Shown here: piece after piece, positions 24,128 through 33,399 of the stretch | Layout: each line of letters begins with the position of its first letter | Position numbering within the stretch: the stretch's first letter is position 1 | Source: Clostridium omnivorum | GTDB taxonomy: Bacteria > Bacillota > Clostridia > Clostridiales > Clostridiaceae | Assembly: GCF_026012015.1 (NCBI RefSeq) | Contig: NZ_BRXR01000001.1 | Span: forward strand, 2,629,501-2,693,500 | Reading direction: 5' to 3' | DNA length: 64,000 bases | Made by a program: the position numbers and the translations under genes | Notes under the pieces: model-generated | The model's input: only the letters and a program-made list of their open reading frames with translations | Database searches by the model: none | Told to the model about the DNA's origin: nothing

Positions 24128-25834
24128 ATGGATAAAAAATGGTGGAAGGAAGCTGTAGCATATCAAGTTTATGTACGAAGTTTTAAGGATTCTAATGGAG
24201 ATGGCGTGGGAGACTTAAAAGGATTAATAAGTAAATTAGATTATTTAAAAAATTTAGGGATAGATGTTCTTTATCTGAATCCAATAAATACATCACCTAA
24301 TTATGATAATGGCTATGATATAAGCAATTTTGAAGATATTATGCAGGAGTTTGGAACCCTTGATGATTTTGATGAGCTTATCAGAGAATTGCATAAAAAA
24401 AATATGAAATTGATTATGGATATTGTAATAAATCATACTTCACATGAACATCCATGGTTCATTGAGAGTAGAAAATCAAAAGACAATCCCTACAGAGATT
24501 ATTATATTTGGCATCCAGGATATAATGGAGGTCCTCCTAATAATTGGGGCTCATTTTTTGGAGGAAGTGCCTGGGAATATGATGAAAACAGTGGTGAATA
24601 CTATCTTCACTTATTTTCTAAGCAGCAGCCGGATTTGAATTGGAAAAGTATAAAGCTTAGGGAAGATATAAAGAAAATGATAAAGTTTTGGATAAATAGA
24701 GGTGTTGATGGCTTTAGAATGGATGCAATAAATCATCTAGCTAAAGACTTTACATTTCCTGATGCTGAAATTGAAGAGGGTAAAGCATACGGTAACTTTA
24801 TTAAGTATGTTCAGAATCTTCCCGAAGTCCATGAATATATAAGAGAAATTAGAGAAGATGTATTTAAGGATGGTTATCATGTTGTTATTGGAGAAACTGG
24901 CGGCATAAGCTATCATAATGCTAGTATTTATACAGGTACTAGCCGTAAGGAATTAGATATGACCTTTCATTTTGATATGAATGGAATTGGCTTTGGCAAA
25001 AATTCTTGGGAAAAAAGACCTATCGATTTAATTGCTGATATTAAGGAAAAAATGAGTGGATGGCAGAGGAGAGATGAAAGCGAGGGCTGGTGCCCGTTAT
25101 TTTATTCTAATCATGACAGTACAAGAACAGTATCCCGTTTGGGAAGTGATAATGAATACTTAAATGAATCAGCAAAGATGCTGGCACTTCTCCAGCTTAC
25201 TCAAAAGGGAACACCATTTATTTATTATGGCGATGAAATAGGGATGACTAATGCCAAGGAATTTTCCCTTGAAGATTTTAGGGATATTGCAATAGCTACT
25301 CGTTATAGGGAGCTAGTTGAAACAAAACTTGTGAGCGAAGAGAATTTTCTGAAGGGTTTGCATATTACCTCCAGAGATAATTCAAGAACTCCAATGCAGT
25401 GGGATAGCTCAGATAATTCAGGCTTTAGCTGCACAAAGCCATGGATTAAAGTAAACTCCAATTATAAATATATAAATGTAGAGCAGCAGCTTCAGGATAA
25501 GGATTCTATACTGAATTTTTATAAGAACTTAATTTCTATTAGAAAAGCACATCCGGCATTTATTTATGGAAGCTTTAAAGAGCTTAACCATGAGCATAAA
25601 GAAGTATATTCTTATTTAAGAGAATTAGAAGGAAAGTGTTTCCTTGTTATAGCCAATTTTTTTGGAAAGACTACAACATATAAAATTCCCCATAACATTG
25701 TAATGAAAGAAGCTGAATTACTAATATCTAATTATGAGATAGGGGAAGATGTAGAGTTTGATTATACAGGTGACCTTGAATTAAAATTAGAGCCTTATGA
25801 AAGCAGGGCATATTTATTAAAGAATCAACCTTAG
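24128..25834 (+). CDS. GH13 alpha-glucosidase (oligo-1,6-glucosidase type)
   Basis: 568 residues, RBS AAAAGGAG. GH13 catalytic triad: nucleophile Asp199 (GFRMDAINHL), acid/base Glu256 (VIGETGG) and Asp330 (SNHDSTR). Calcium-type loop DSNGDGVGD at 21-29 and INHTSHEHPWF are typical of subfamily 31, the intracellular alpha-glucosidases and oligo-1,6-glucosidases; trehalose-6-phosphate hydrolase is a close relative that cannot be excluded by eye. No signal peptide, so it acts on imported sugar. Its position after the ABC uptake genes supports maltodextrin breakdown. Confidence 0.9.
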   Translation: MDKKWWKEAVAYQVYVRSFKDSNGDGVGDLKGLISKLDYLKNLGIDVLYLNPINTSPNYDNGYDISNFEDIMQEFGTLDDFDELIRELHKKNMKLIMDIVINHTSHEHPWFIESRKSKDNPYRDYYIWHPGYNGGPPNNWGSFFGGSAWEYDENSGEYYLHLFSKQQPDLNWKSIKLREDIKKMIKFWINRGVDGFRMDAINHLAKDFTFPDAEIEEGKAYGNFIKYVQNLPEVHEYIREIREDVFKDGYHVVIGETGGISYHNASIYTGTSRKELDMTFHFDMNGIGFGKNSWEKRPIDLIADIKEKMSGWQRRDESEGWCPLFYSNHDSTRTVSRLGSDNEYLNESAKMLALLQLTQKGTPFIYYGDEIGMTNAKEFSLEDFRDIAIATRYRELVETKLVSEENFLKGLHITSRDNSRTPMQWDSSDNSGFSCTKPWIKVNSNYKYINVEQQLQDKDSILNFYKNLISIRKAHPAFIYGSFKELNHEHKEVYSYLRELEGKCFLVIANFFGKTTTYKIPHNIVMKEAELLISNYEIGEDVEFDYTGDLELKLEPYESRAYLLKNQP

Positions 25835-25847
25835 GGTTGATTCTTTT
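25820..25847 (+). terminator. Terminator overlapping the glucosidase stop codon
   Basis: AAGAATCAACC/GGTTGATTCTT with the TAG stop codon in the loop, then TTTT. The coding end and the stop signal share the same bases. Confidence 0.85.
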
Positions 25848-25985
25848 AAATTTTTAAACATTATAATTAACTAGAAGAATGTATCATAATAGGTAGCTGC
25901 ATTATAATATATAATTATATATAAGTTATAAGAGTACATAATATTTGTAATAGTATTTATTTAGAGGATATACGGAGGGAAATTG

Positions 25986-26690
25986 ATGAATTGGTACGAA
26001 GTATTAATTAGACTAATTTTAGCAGTAGTTGTTGGCGGATTAATAGGCTACGAAAGAGAATTTAAGAATAGACCTGCAGGCTTTAGAACTCACATTTTAG
26101 TTTGTGTTGGGGCTGCAGTAACATCTATGATTCAGCTCTATGCAATCCAAGATACTACTAATATGATTCTTCATAACCCGGTATTGTCTAGTGCTCTTAA
26201 AGCTGATATAGGAAGGCTTGGGGCCCAAGTAATAACTGGAGTAGGTTTTTTAGGAGCAGGGACAATAATACATGAAAAAGGATCTATTAAGGGGCTTACT
26301 ACAGCAGCTACAATATGGGTGGTAGCTTGTATAGGTCTGGCAGTAGGGCTTGGATATTACTTTCTAAGTGTATCAGCAGCTGTAGGTGTATATATTGTGT
26401 TGGTATCCTTAAAGGGATTTGAAACTAAATTTATAGACAGAGGGAAAATTGTAAAGCTTGAAATACAATATAAAAATAAGACTGGACTTGTTAAAAAACT
26501 TGAGGATTATTTTGATGAAAGCAATGTAAAGATAAAAAATATTGAATTTTTAATAGATGAGGATGAAGATGAACAGGTGCCGCATAAAAGCTGTCTATAT
26601 ACAATATTGGTTCCAAGAAATCTTGCTGCTAGTGAAATAGTTCAAGAAATTTGCTGTAATGATGAGATAATAAAAGTAACATTAGTCTAA
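25986..26690 (+). CDS. MgtC/SapB family membrane protein
   Basis: 234 residues from ATG 25986 (RBS GGAGGG; TTG 25983 also in frame). Five hydrophobic segments carry the MgtC signature: GGLIGYEREFKNRPAGFRTHILVCVGAA and GVGFLGAGTIIHEKGSIKGLTTAATIWV. A soluble C-terminal ACT-like tail spans about 150-234. In other bacteria MgtC relates to magnesium limitation and membrane-potential control; the role here is not shown by context. Confidence 0.9.
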   Translation: MNWYEVLIRLILAVVVGGLIGYEREFKNRPAGFRTHILVCVGAAVTSMIQLYAIQDTTNMILHNPVLSSALKADIGRLGAQVITGVGFLGAGTIIHEKGSIKGLTTAATIWVVACIGLAVGLGYYFLSVSAAVGVYIVLVSLKGFETKFIDRGKIVKLEIQYKNKTGLVKKLEDYFDESNVKIKNIEFLIDEDEDEQVPHKSCLYTILVPRNLAASEIVQEICCNDEIIKVTLV

Positions 26691-26708
26691 GGATTAATGT
26701 TACTTTTA
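26674..26708 (+). terminator. Terminator overlapping the mgtC-like stop codon
   Basis: AAGTAACATTA/TTAATGTTACTT with the TAA stop in the loop and TTTT after it, a second example of a stop codon inside a terminator loop. Confidence 0.8.
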
Positions 26709-26754
26709 TATTTATGAAGTTTTTTGAAATAATAATAAATTTATACCCACCATA

Positions 26755-26784
26755 TTGACAAGAATATTTAAAATATTATATTAT
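26755..26784 (+). promoter_or_regulatory. Promoter of the LigB-type dioxygenase gene
   Basis: TTGACA (26755-26760), 18-base spacer, TATTAT (26779-26784). Confidence 0.6.
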
Positions 26785-26847
26785 ACTAATATAAAGTAAG
26801 TTAATTATTAAAAGTAATATAAATTATATTTTTAAGGAGGCCAAATT

Positions 26848-27615
26848 ATGGTACCAGCTTTATTTATCGGTCATGGTTCACCAACACTGGCAATAGAACA
26901 AAATGAATATACAAAATTCTTAAAGGAATTAGGAATAAGTATTAAACCTAAAGCTATTGTGATTTTCACAGCACATTGGGAAAATGATATTACTTCAATT
27001 TCAGCAAGAGATAATACTTATGAAATGATATATGATTTTGGAGGCTTTTCAGAAGAGCTATATTCAATAAAATACGCGGCTAAAGGTTCTGCTACACTAG
27101 CAGCTAATATACAGGATAAACTTGCAGGTAGAGGCATAGAAAGCAAGATAGACACTAAAAGGGGATTAGACCATGGTTCTTGGGTTATATTAAGTCTTAT
27201 GTATCCTAAAGCTGATATTCCTGTAGTGCAAATATCCATTAATCCTAATCTAGCTCCAGAGCAGCAGTATAAAATTGGGCAGGCAATAAAGAGCTTTGGT
27301 AAAGAGGATATATTAGTGATTGGAAGTGGAGGAACGGTTCACAATTTATGGACTATCAATTGGGAGGAAGAAAAACCAGAGAAGTGGGCAGTAGAATTTG
27401 ATGATTGGATTGTTGATAGAATAGAAGAGAAGGATTTGAAGTCTTTATTTTCTTATAAACAGCTAGCTCCTAACTCTAAGAGAGCAGTGCCTAGAGAAGA
27501 ACACCTTATGCCTCTATTTATAGCTATGGGGAGCGGCGGTGAAGAAAAAGCACCTAAGGTGCTGCATCGAAGCTATGCTTATGGAACCTTAAGTCAAATA
27601 TGCTTTGAGTTTTAA
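26848..27615 (+). CDS. Class III extradiol (LigB/DODA-type) dioxygenase
   Basis: 255 residues, RBS AAGGAGG. Metal ligands are visible: His in ALFIGHGSP (about 9), His in IVIFTAHWEND (about 48), the GLDHGSWVIL histidine near 108 and a late histidine in GSGGTVHNLWTI. This matches YgiD/4,5-DOPA dioxygenase proteins with Zn or Fe sites. Oxygen-dependent chemistry is odd in an anaerobe; many family members are uncharacterised and may do something else. Standalone gene between terminators. Confidence 0.88.
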   Translation: MVPALFIGHGSPTLAIEQNEYTKFLKELGISIKPKAIVIFTAHWENDITSISARDNTYEMIYDFGGFSEELYSIKYAAKGSATLAANIQDKLAGRGIESKIDTKRGLDHGSWVILSLMYPKADIPVVQISINPNLAPEQQYKIGQAIKSFGKEDILVIGSGGTVHNLWTINWEEEKPEKWAVEFDDWIVDRIEEKDLKSLFSYKQLAPNSKRAVPREEHLMPLFIAMGSGGEEKAPKVLHRSYAYGTLSQICFEF

Positions 27616-27656
27616 TACTAAGATGTCAAATTAAAATTGTAAAATTGATAAAATAA

Positions 27657-27690
27657 AAAGGATGTGAGTAGATTCTTACATCCTTTTATT
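27657..27690. terminator. Bidirectional terminator
   Basis: AAAAGGATGTGAG/CTTACATCCTTTT (one G-T pair) between convergent genes. Confidence 0.85.
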
Positions 27691-27735
27691 CTTCATATGC
27701 TGTTAGGTTTTAGTAGTCCGTTCAATTGTAAAAAG

Positions 27736-28314
27736 TTAGCAGTTTCCCGATCGCTTTCGCCTATGGCCGAATTGATATCCGAATAGTCCACCGCTAAGCC
27801 CTCCAATAATATGTGCCATATGTGATATATTATCCTTCACTAGGAAGCCTGTTAAAACTTCCTTTCCTATAAAAAAGCCTGCAATAAGTATGAAGGTTAT
27901 AGGAATTCTTCCTGATTCTGCATTTCCAAAGGAGCTAAGTACAATAAACATAAAAGCAATGCCGCTAGCGCCAATTAAAGCGGTGCTAAAAAATGTGATA
28001 TTTATAATACCTGTTAATAAGGCAGTACCAAACATCATTTTTAATAGACTCCTTGAGCCATACTTTTCTTCTAAAATAGGACCTACTAATAGTATAATGG
28101 TAAAGTTACTAAAGAAGTGATCCCAGCTTACATGCCCTAGTGCATAACTAAAAAGTCTAAAGTAAAAAAGTGGATCTGCAAAAGAACTTCTAAAGTTAGT
28201 GAATAAGAGCTTTGTTGAAGCATTATTAGTAGCTGATCCTAACGCCATAATAGCAGCACATAAAAAGGTATAGGTTAATACTACTGGAGAATTATATTGA
28301 AATTTTTTTAACAT
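27736..28314 (-). CDS. Rhomboid family intramembrane serine protease
   Basis: 192 residues, six membrane helices. Catalytic serine in GASG (Ser117) and histidine in the later helix (MAHIIGGLSGGLFG, His168) make the expected dyad, and WDHFFSN near 64-70 corresponds to the conserved helix 2 His/Asn region. Length is that of the minimal six-helix bacterial form. The basic C-terminal tail (GHRRKRS) is cytoplasmic. Natural substrate unknown; no neighbour gives a hint. Confidence 0.87.
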   Translation of the reverse strand: MLKKFQYNSPVVLTYTFLCAAIMALGSATNNASTKLLFTNFRSSFADPLFYFRLFSYALGHVSWDHFFSNFTIILLVGPILEEKYGSRSLLKMMFGTALLTGIINITFFSTALIGASGIAFMFIVLSSFGNAESGRIPITFILIAGFFIGKEVLTGFLVKDNISHMAHIIGGLSGGLFGYQFGHRRKRSGNC

Positions 28315-28656
28315 AATATCACATCCTTTAAAAAACTATAAAATCAAAATAAGGCGTTATTTATATATATTATAAATAATTATTGTATGAGTTTTCCACC
28401 TTTTTTCATTATTATTTTATAAAAAGTCATATATTGATATATTGTCCAAAGTATTAAATATTTTACCTATAAGCTTAATATTTTGTTTCTAACAAAGGGT
28501 TATATTAAAAGGAGCATAGCATATCTCCAAATTTGAATTTATGGAAAACATATAGTTTAAGAAAAAAATTATAAGATCTTTATTTTTTTTTAAGAATTAT
28601 GTATTATAATGAATAACATACACTTTAAATAATTTGGGGAGATTGAATAGTGAAAT
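28315..28656. other. Divergent intergenic region, 342 bases
   Basis: Very AT-rich. A TATTATAAT box near 28605-28613 may serve the gene at 28657. GGAG-N8-CTCC near 28512 could form a small hairpin. No reading frame with a ribosome site was found. Confidence 0.4.
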
Positions 28657-29214
28657 ATGGATTATAGGTATATATATATAGTTTTTTCAAAGACAGGAAC
28701 GTGGCTTTCAAGGGCTATAAAGGTTTTTAGTGATAGCAAATATGTACATGCTTCCATTAGCTTTGATTTAAGTTTTAAAGCAATGTATTCTTTTGGTAGG
28801 ACAAACCCTGATAATCCTTTCTCTGGGGGCTTTGTTGAAGAAAATTTATTTGGTGGTGTCTATAAGAAATACAGCAGCAGTGAATGCCTTATTTACAAGG
28901 TAAGAGTTACAGAAGAACAATATAAATTTTTATTAAAAGAGATTGAGGAATTTATAAAAGAAAAGCAAAAGTATAGGTATAATTTCTTAGGACTATTTGG
29001 GGTGCTTGTAAATAAGCCTGTAAAGAGAAAATACTATTATTTTTGTTCTCAGTTTGTATCAGAGCTTTTGATGAAATGTGATATATATGATTCTAGCAAA
29101 ATGCCAGAACTTATAAGGCCAAATGAATTATTTTCTATTAGTAATAAAGAAATTATTTATGAGGGACTTATTAATGAATATGATATACTTAGAGAAATTT
29201 ATAGTTTTAATTAA
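28657..29214 (+). CDS. Permuted NlpC/P60-like (YiiX/YycO-type) protein
   Basis: 185 residues. His31 in KYVHASISFD precedes Cys130 in YYFCSQFVSELL, the reversed His-then-Cys order of circularly permuted papain-fold (NlpC/P60, formerly DUF830) enzymes. These act as amidases, peptidases or acyltransferases on cell-wall or lipid substrates. There is no signal peptide, so the protein appears cytoplasmic. The GGGGAG ribosome site is about 15 bases from the ATG, longer than usual, which suggests weak expression or a different start. Confidence 0.78.
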   Translation: MDYRYIYIVFSKTGTWLSRAIKVFSDSKYVHASISFDLSFKAMYSFGRTNPDNPFSGGFVEENLFGGVYKKYSSSECLIYKVRVTEEQYKFLLKEIEEFIKEKQKYRYNFLGLFGVLVNKPVKRKYYYFCSQFVSELLMKCDIYDSSKMPELIRPNELFSISNKEIIYEGLINEYDILREIYSFN

Positions 29215-29225
29215 GGTTTTAAAGT

Positions 29226-29270
29226 AAAAAGGCTTCAATTCTAAATTGTTTAGAGTTGAAGCTTTTCTTA
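29226..29270. terminator. Bidirectional terminator
   Basis: AAAAGGCTTCAATTCTAAA pairs with TTTAGAGTTGAAGCTTTT across a 4-base loop. Confidence 0.85.
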
Positions 29271-29284
29271 CTAGTGGTCTAGTA

Positions 29285-30334
29285 TTATTTAATTTCTACT
29301 TTATTACTGTTATCAATTATATGCCACCAGGTGTTTCCTGGATTTAAGGAGATATCTTTTCCATTTTCATCTTTAAGAATAGTTTGAGAGTTTATGTCTT
29401 TTTTGGACCATTTCATTTTTATTGCTTTTCCATTACTTATAACATATCCATCTCCTTGTCCAACTAAGGTTATTGTCAAATGCTGCATATCGCTTTGAAG
29501 TTTAATATTTGTATTTTGAATTACTATATTAGTTACTGCTATAGGCTTTTTATCCTCCCTATTAGTAGAAGCTGTTCCGTCCATAGTCTTATAGTATTTT
29601 CCATCCTTAAAAGTGTATGAAGTAGTATAGAATTTATTTAGGCTTAACAATACATTAGCAGCCGGTAGAAAGCTAGAGTTGTTCCAGTAGTCCTTATTAA
29701 AGCTTAATTTCACGTTAGAAGGCTTAACATAGCTTTTAGAGGTAATTAACTCTCTCAGCTTATCTGCAGAGGTATAAAGGTTGTGAGGGGCCTTTCTAGA
29801 GTTATCCCTCCAGTAGTTTTTGCCATAGGAAAATTCATTAAGGGTCATCAAATTTTCTTTTTCAATCATATTTCTTGCCTCTTCACTATAACCACAGTGA
29901 GCAAAAGGAAGATTATATTCTTTTGATATATCTACAAAGTATGCCCTAGCACTTCTTATAGGCCCAATTATCTTAGGCGAGTTCTTTTGAAAAACAGCGA
30001 TAAATCTAGGTATTCCACCTTCTGCCATAGTCTCATATACTATATCGGCTTCATTTAAACCTGATTGTGGTCTAGCATCTTTTGAGTTTTCTACAATTGC
30101 CATAAAGGCCGCTTGATTTTTTATTTCCTTGGAAACTTCTTCACCAGTAAAAGGAGCAATATTTTTGTTTTCTTCTTGTTTTGTATTAGATGCTGGAAGT
30201 GACTGCTCTGAGTTTGTATTAGAAGCATTTTTCCCAATAGTATCAATAGTCTTGTCCACTTTGCAAGCAACCAGCAGTGAGCAGCTTAGGCAAAGGGTTA
30301 TTAATATTTTAATCTTGGTTTTCAAGCCATACAT
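29285..30334 (-). CDS. DUF3048 (YerB-like) lipoprotein
   Basis: 349 residues. Lipobox cysteine at 24 (SLLVAC). After a Ser/Asn-rich linker the DUF3048 core is clear: FMAIVENSKDARPQSGLNEADIVYETMAEGGIPRFIAVF, IGPIRSARAYFVDISKEY and AHCGYSEEAR, with the C-terminal half ending in a GNTWWHIIDNS motif. Bacillus YerB is an outer-surface lipoprotein without established function. Monocistronic and divergent from nrdD. Confidence 0.9.
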   Translation of the reverse strand: MYGLKTKIKILITLCLSCSLLVACKVDKTIDTIGKNASNTNSEQSLPASNTKQEENKNIAPFTGEEVSKEIKNQAAFMAIVENSKDARPQSGLNEADIVYETMAEGGIPRFIAVFQKNSPKIIGPIRSARAYFVDISKEYNLPFAHCGYSEEARNMIEKENLMTLNEFSYGKNYWRDNSRKAPHNLYTSADKLRELITSKSYVKPSNVKLSFNKDYWNNSSFLPAANVLLSLNKFYTTSYTFKDGKYYKTMDGTASTNREDKKPIAVTNIVIQNTNIKLQSDMQHLTITLVGQGDGYVISNGKAIKMKWSKKDINSQTILKDENGKDISLNPGNTWWHIIDNSNKVEIK

Positions 30335-30556
30335 CTCCTTATAATTTTGTAAATCTCTTTATTTATATTACATTTTTTGTATTTTTATTACCCAAATTTC
30401 GATTATTGCCTGAATAGATAAGCTCATTAATAAATCGCAACAGTACAAATGCTATAAAAAACATAATAAATAGGAGGGATTTAAAACTAGAGAAGTATAA
30501 TATGGATTTAAGCTTAATTTAAAAATTGCTAGAAAAATTTTCGGAGGGTATAATTG

Positions 30557-30607
30557 ATGAGTACAATATATGGTGCACGGAGGGGTTATAAATGCTACAT
30601 GTTGTGA
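30557..30607 (+). CDS. Possible 16-residue leader peptide overlapping the nrdD start
   Basis: ATG 30557 has CGGAGGG 8 bases upstream. The product MSTIYGARRGYKCYML ends at TGA 30607, 16 bases inside nrdD in another frame, and its coding sequence contains the nrdD ribosome site (GGAGGGG). Ribosomes on it would cover or open the nrdD start, so it could set nrdD translation. It may also be chance. Confidence 0.4.
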   Translation: MSTIYGARRGYKCYML

Positions 30608-32712
30608 AGAGGGACGGGAGAAGAGTGGAATTTGATCCTGTCAAAATAACAAATGCAATAAAGGGTGCAGCAGATGAAATTGCTTTTACAATAAAAGAAA
30701 GCGAAGCTTTTGAATTAACACAGAAGGCAATTAAGAAGCTGGAGGATGGCGGAAAAAAGAGAATTTCTGTTGAAGAAATTCAAGACATTGTTGAACATAC
30801 TTTACTTGAAAATGGATATGAATTAATCGGGTTTACTTTTTCAAATTATAGAAAAGAGAGAACTAAAATTAGAGAAACAAAATCAGATTTGATGAAGGCT
30901 ATAGAGAGAATTGGAGTAGAAACTGATAGAGACAATGCTAATGTAGGAAATAATTTTAGTTCAAAATTACTTAGAATAGCTAGTGAATCAAATAAGTGGC
31001 ATAACCTAGCCATGATGCCAAAGCATTTAGCAAAGGCACATGAGATCGGAGACATATATTACCATGACTTAGACAGTTACAATCTATCAACAAACTGTTT
31101 ACATATACCTACAAGAGAGGTACTTGAAAAAGGTTTTAATACTGGTTATGGATACATAAGAAGGGCTAGAAGAATAGAATCAGCTGCGGAGCTTTCCTGC
31201 ATACTGCTTCAATCCACACAAAATGATATGTTTGGTGGACAGTCACATCCGGATTTTGATAATGACATGGCAATATTTGTTGAACCTACAAGACAGGAAA
31301 TAAGAAAAGAACTTCGTGAGCTTGGAATAGAAGAGAGCAAAATAGAGGAGTATGTTGAAAAGAAGTTAAGAAAAAACATACAACAGGCTATGCAGGGTAT
31401 TGTATATAACTTAAATACCATGCATTCTCGTGCAGGTTCTCAAGTACCATTTTCATCTATAAATATTGGAATTCCAAATTGTCCTGATGCCGCTTTAGTG
31501 TGCGAAGTATTCCTACTAGAATATGAAAAGGGGTTAGGAATTGGAGAACAGCCAATATTCCCTAATATTATATTTAGGGTAAAGGAAGGGGTAAACAGGG
31601 AGCCTAAGGATCCATATCATTATTTATATAGATTAGCTTGCAAAGTTGCAAGTAAGAGAATGAATCCAACCTTCATGAATATAGATGCTGATTTTAATAA
31701 AGCGTATTATGATAAAGGCTATATGCCTGCAACTATGGGATGCAGAACTTATGTAATGTCAAATATAAACGGAGAACCTGGGACTAAAGGAAGAGGAAAT
31801 ATTGCTCCAACAACTATAAATCTTCCTAGAGTAGGAATATTAGCTAAAGGTGATATAGATAAATTCTTTTCACTTTTAGATGCAAGACTAGAGCTTGCAA
31901 AAGAAGCGCTGCTTCATAGATATGATATTTTGAAAAAGCTTAAGGTAAAGGATCTACCTTTTGTAGCTGGGCAAAAGCTAATGAAGGGTGCTGAAGACTT
32001 AACTCCTGATGATTCAATAGAACCAATTTTAAAACAAGGAACTTGGGGAATTGGATTTATTGGTCTTGCAGAGACACTTATAGCTTTACTTGGAAAACAT
32101 CATGGTGAAGATGCAGAAGCTAGAGAACTTGGGTTTAAAATAGTTTCACATATGAGAGACTTTACTGATAAGCTTACAAGGGAAACTAAATTGAATTGGA
32201 GTACATATGCAACCCCAGCTGAAGGATTAAGTGGGAGATTTGTAGTTCAAGATAGAAATATATTCGGAGATATAAAGGGAGTAACTGACAAAGAATATTA
32301 TACAAATAGTTTTCATGTTCCAGTTGGATTCCCAATATCAATTAAAGATAAGATTGATATTGAGGCTCCATATCACAAGCTTTGTAATGCAGGACATATA
32401 AGCTATATTGAGCTTGACGACTATCCTAATGAGGATGTTATCATGGATATACTTAGCTATGCTTACAAGCATACTAATATAAGCTATATAGGAATTAACT
32501 TCCATATAAGATATTGTAAAGATTGCGGCACATATCTAAGGGGCGGCGAGCAAAAGTGTAAATGTGGAAGTTATAACATTCAAGGTATATCAAGAGTAAC
32601 TGGGTACCTAAGTCTTGATGAAAGATTCGGCCCAGGAAAGTATTCAGAGAGAGCTGACAGAAAATCGCATACAGAAGAGCATAGTAATGTATATAATGAT
32701 GTAAACTGCTAA
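30592..32712 (+). CDS. nrdD: Anaerobic ribonucleoside-triphosphate reductase (class III)
   Basis: 706 residues, RBS GGAGGGG. N-terminal ATP-cone (about 1-90, HVVKRDGRRVEFDPVKITNAI) for allosteric control. The catalytic glycyl-radical domain has the substrate-site region around NCLHIPTREVLEKG and PTTINLPRVGIL. The C-terminal zinc site is CKDCGTYLRGG...CKCG, and the radical glycine is Gly671 in SRVTGYLS. It reduces ribonucleoside triphosphates to deoxy forms without oxygen, with formate as usual reductant. The activase gene nrdG follows after about 65 bases. Strong marker of anaerobic life. Confidence 0.96.
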   Translation: MLHVVKRDGRRVEFDPVKITNAIKGAADEIAFTIKESEAFELTQKAIKKLEDGGKKRISVEEIQDIVEHTLLENGYELIGFTFSNYRKERTKIRETKSDLMKAIERIGVETDRDNANVGNNFSSKLLRIASESNKWHNLAMMPKHLAKAHEIGDIYYHDLDSYNLSTNCLHIPTREVLEKGFNTGYGYIRRARRIESAAELSCILLQSTQNDMFGGQSHPDFDNDMAIFVEPTRQEIRKELRELGIEESKIEEYVEKKLRKNIQQAMQGIVYNLNTMHSRAGSQVPFSSINIGIPNCPDAALVCEVFLLEYEKGLGIGEQPIFPNIIFRVKEGVNREPKDPYHYLYRLACKVASKRMNPTFMNIDADFNKAYYDKGYMPATMGCRTYVMSNINGEPGTKGRGNIAPTTINLPRVGILAKGDIDKFFSLLDARLELAKEALLHRYDILKKLKVKDLPFVAGQKLMKGAEDLTPDDSIEPILKQGTWGIGFIGLAETLIALLGKHHGEDAEARELGFKIVSHMRDFTDKLTRETKLNWSTYATPAEGLSGRFVVQDRNIFGDIKGVTDKEYYTNSFHVPVGFPISIKDKIDIEAPYHKLCNAGHISYIELDDYPNEDVIMDILSYAYKHTNISYIGINFHIRYCKDCGTYLRGGEQKCKCGSYNIQGISRVTGYLSLDERFGPGKYSERADRKSHTEEHSNVYNDVNC

Positions 32713-32777
32713 TACTTTTTCATAGAAGCATATAAGGTAATACTTGTATGCTTTCCTATTACAGAAAGGTGATAAAT

Positions 32778-33311
32778 ATGAATTTAGATAAATACATAAG
32801 ACTAGCTGCTATTTTACCTGAAAGTCTTGTGAATGGACCAGGAATGAGGAGAGTGCTGTTTGCTCAAGGATGTCCTCATCACTGTGATGGGTGCTTTAGT
32901 CCTCATACTCACTCCTACGAAGCAGGAGCTCTTATAGACATGGAAGACATAATAAAAGATATAAGCTGCAATCCTATGCTTAAGGGAGTTACCTTTAGTG
33001 GAGGAGAGCCTTGGGAACAGGCAGATAAATTTGCCTATATTGCAAAAAGAGTAAAAGAACTTGGATTAAACGTATGGTCTTATACGGGTTATACCTTTGA
33101 ATATATATTAGAAAATAGATTTAATAGAAAAGGCTGGGATGAGCTATTACAATATGTAGATGTACTAGTAGACGGCAAGTTTGATATAAATAAAATGGAT
33201 TCAAACCTAAAGTTTAGAGGGTCAAGTAATCAGAGAATAATTGATATTAAGGAAAGCCTAGAAGTATTAGGAGCAGTAGCCATTGATGTAGATAATAGAG
33301 AAACAGCATAA
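32778..33311 (+). CDS. nrdG: Anaerobic ribonucleotide reductase activating enzyme (radical SAM)
   Basis: 177 residues from ATG 32778 (RBS AAAGGTG). The [4Fe-4S] site C32-x3-C36-x2-C39 (GCPHHCDGCF) is the radical-SAM motif, followed by TFSGGEPWEQ and the core VDVLVDGKFD strand. It makes the 5'-deoxyadenosyl radical that abstracts hydrogen from Gly671 of NrdD. Cotranscribed with nrdD. Confidence 0.95.
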   Translation: MNLDKYIRLAAILPESLVNGPGMRRVLFAQGCPHHCDGCFSPHTHSYEAGALIDMEDIIKDISCNPMLKGVTFSGGEPWEQADKFAYIAKRVKELGLNVWSYTGYTFEYILENRFNRKGWDELLQYVDVLVDGKFDINKMDSNLKFRGSSNQRIIDIKESLEVLGAVAIDVDNRETA

Positions 33312-33320
33312 GTGTAAATA

Positions 33321-33360
33321 GAGACGGATAGTTATTTAAAATAGCTATCCGTCTTTTTAT
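33321..33360. terminator. Bidirectional terminator
   Basis: AGACGGATAGTTATTT/AAATAGCTATCCGTCT stem plus T run between convergent nrdG and the AraC gene. Confidence 0.88.
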
Positions 33361-33399
33361 ATGTCTATATATAACTTCAACATGGCAAATTCAGCTTTA

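Noticed and set aside
26848-27615. Assignment of the LigB-type gene to aromatic ring degradation
   Set aside because: No other aromatic catabolism gene is nearby and oxygen use is unlikely here; only the family is reported.
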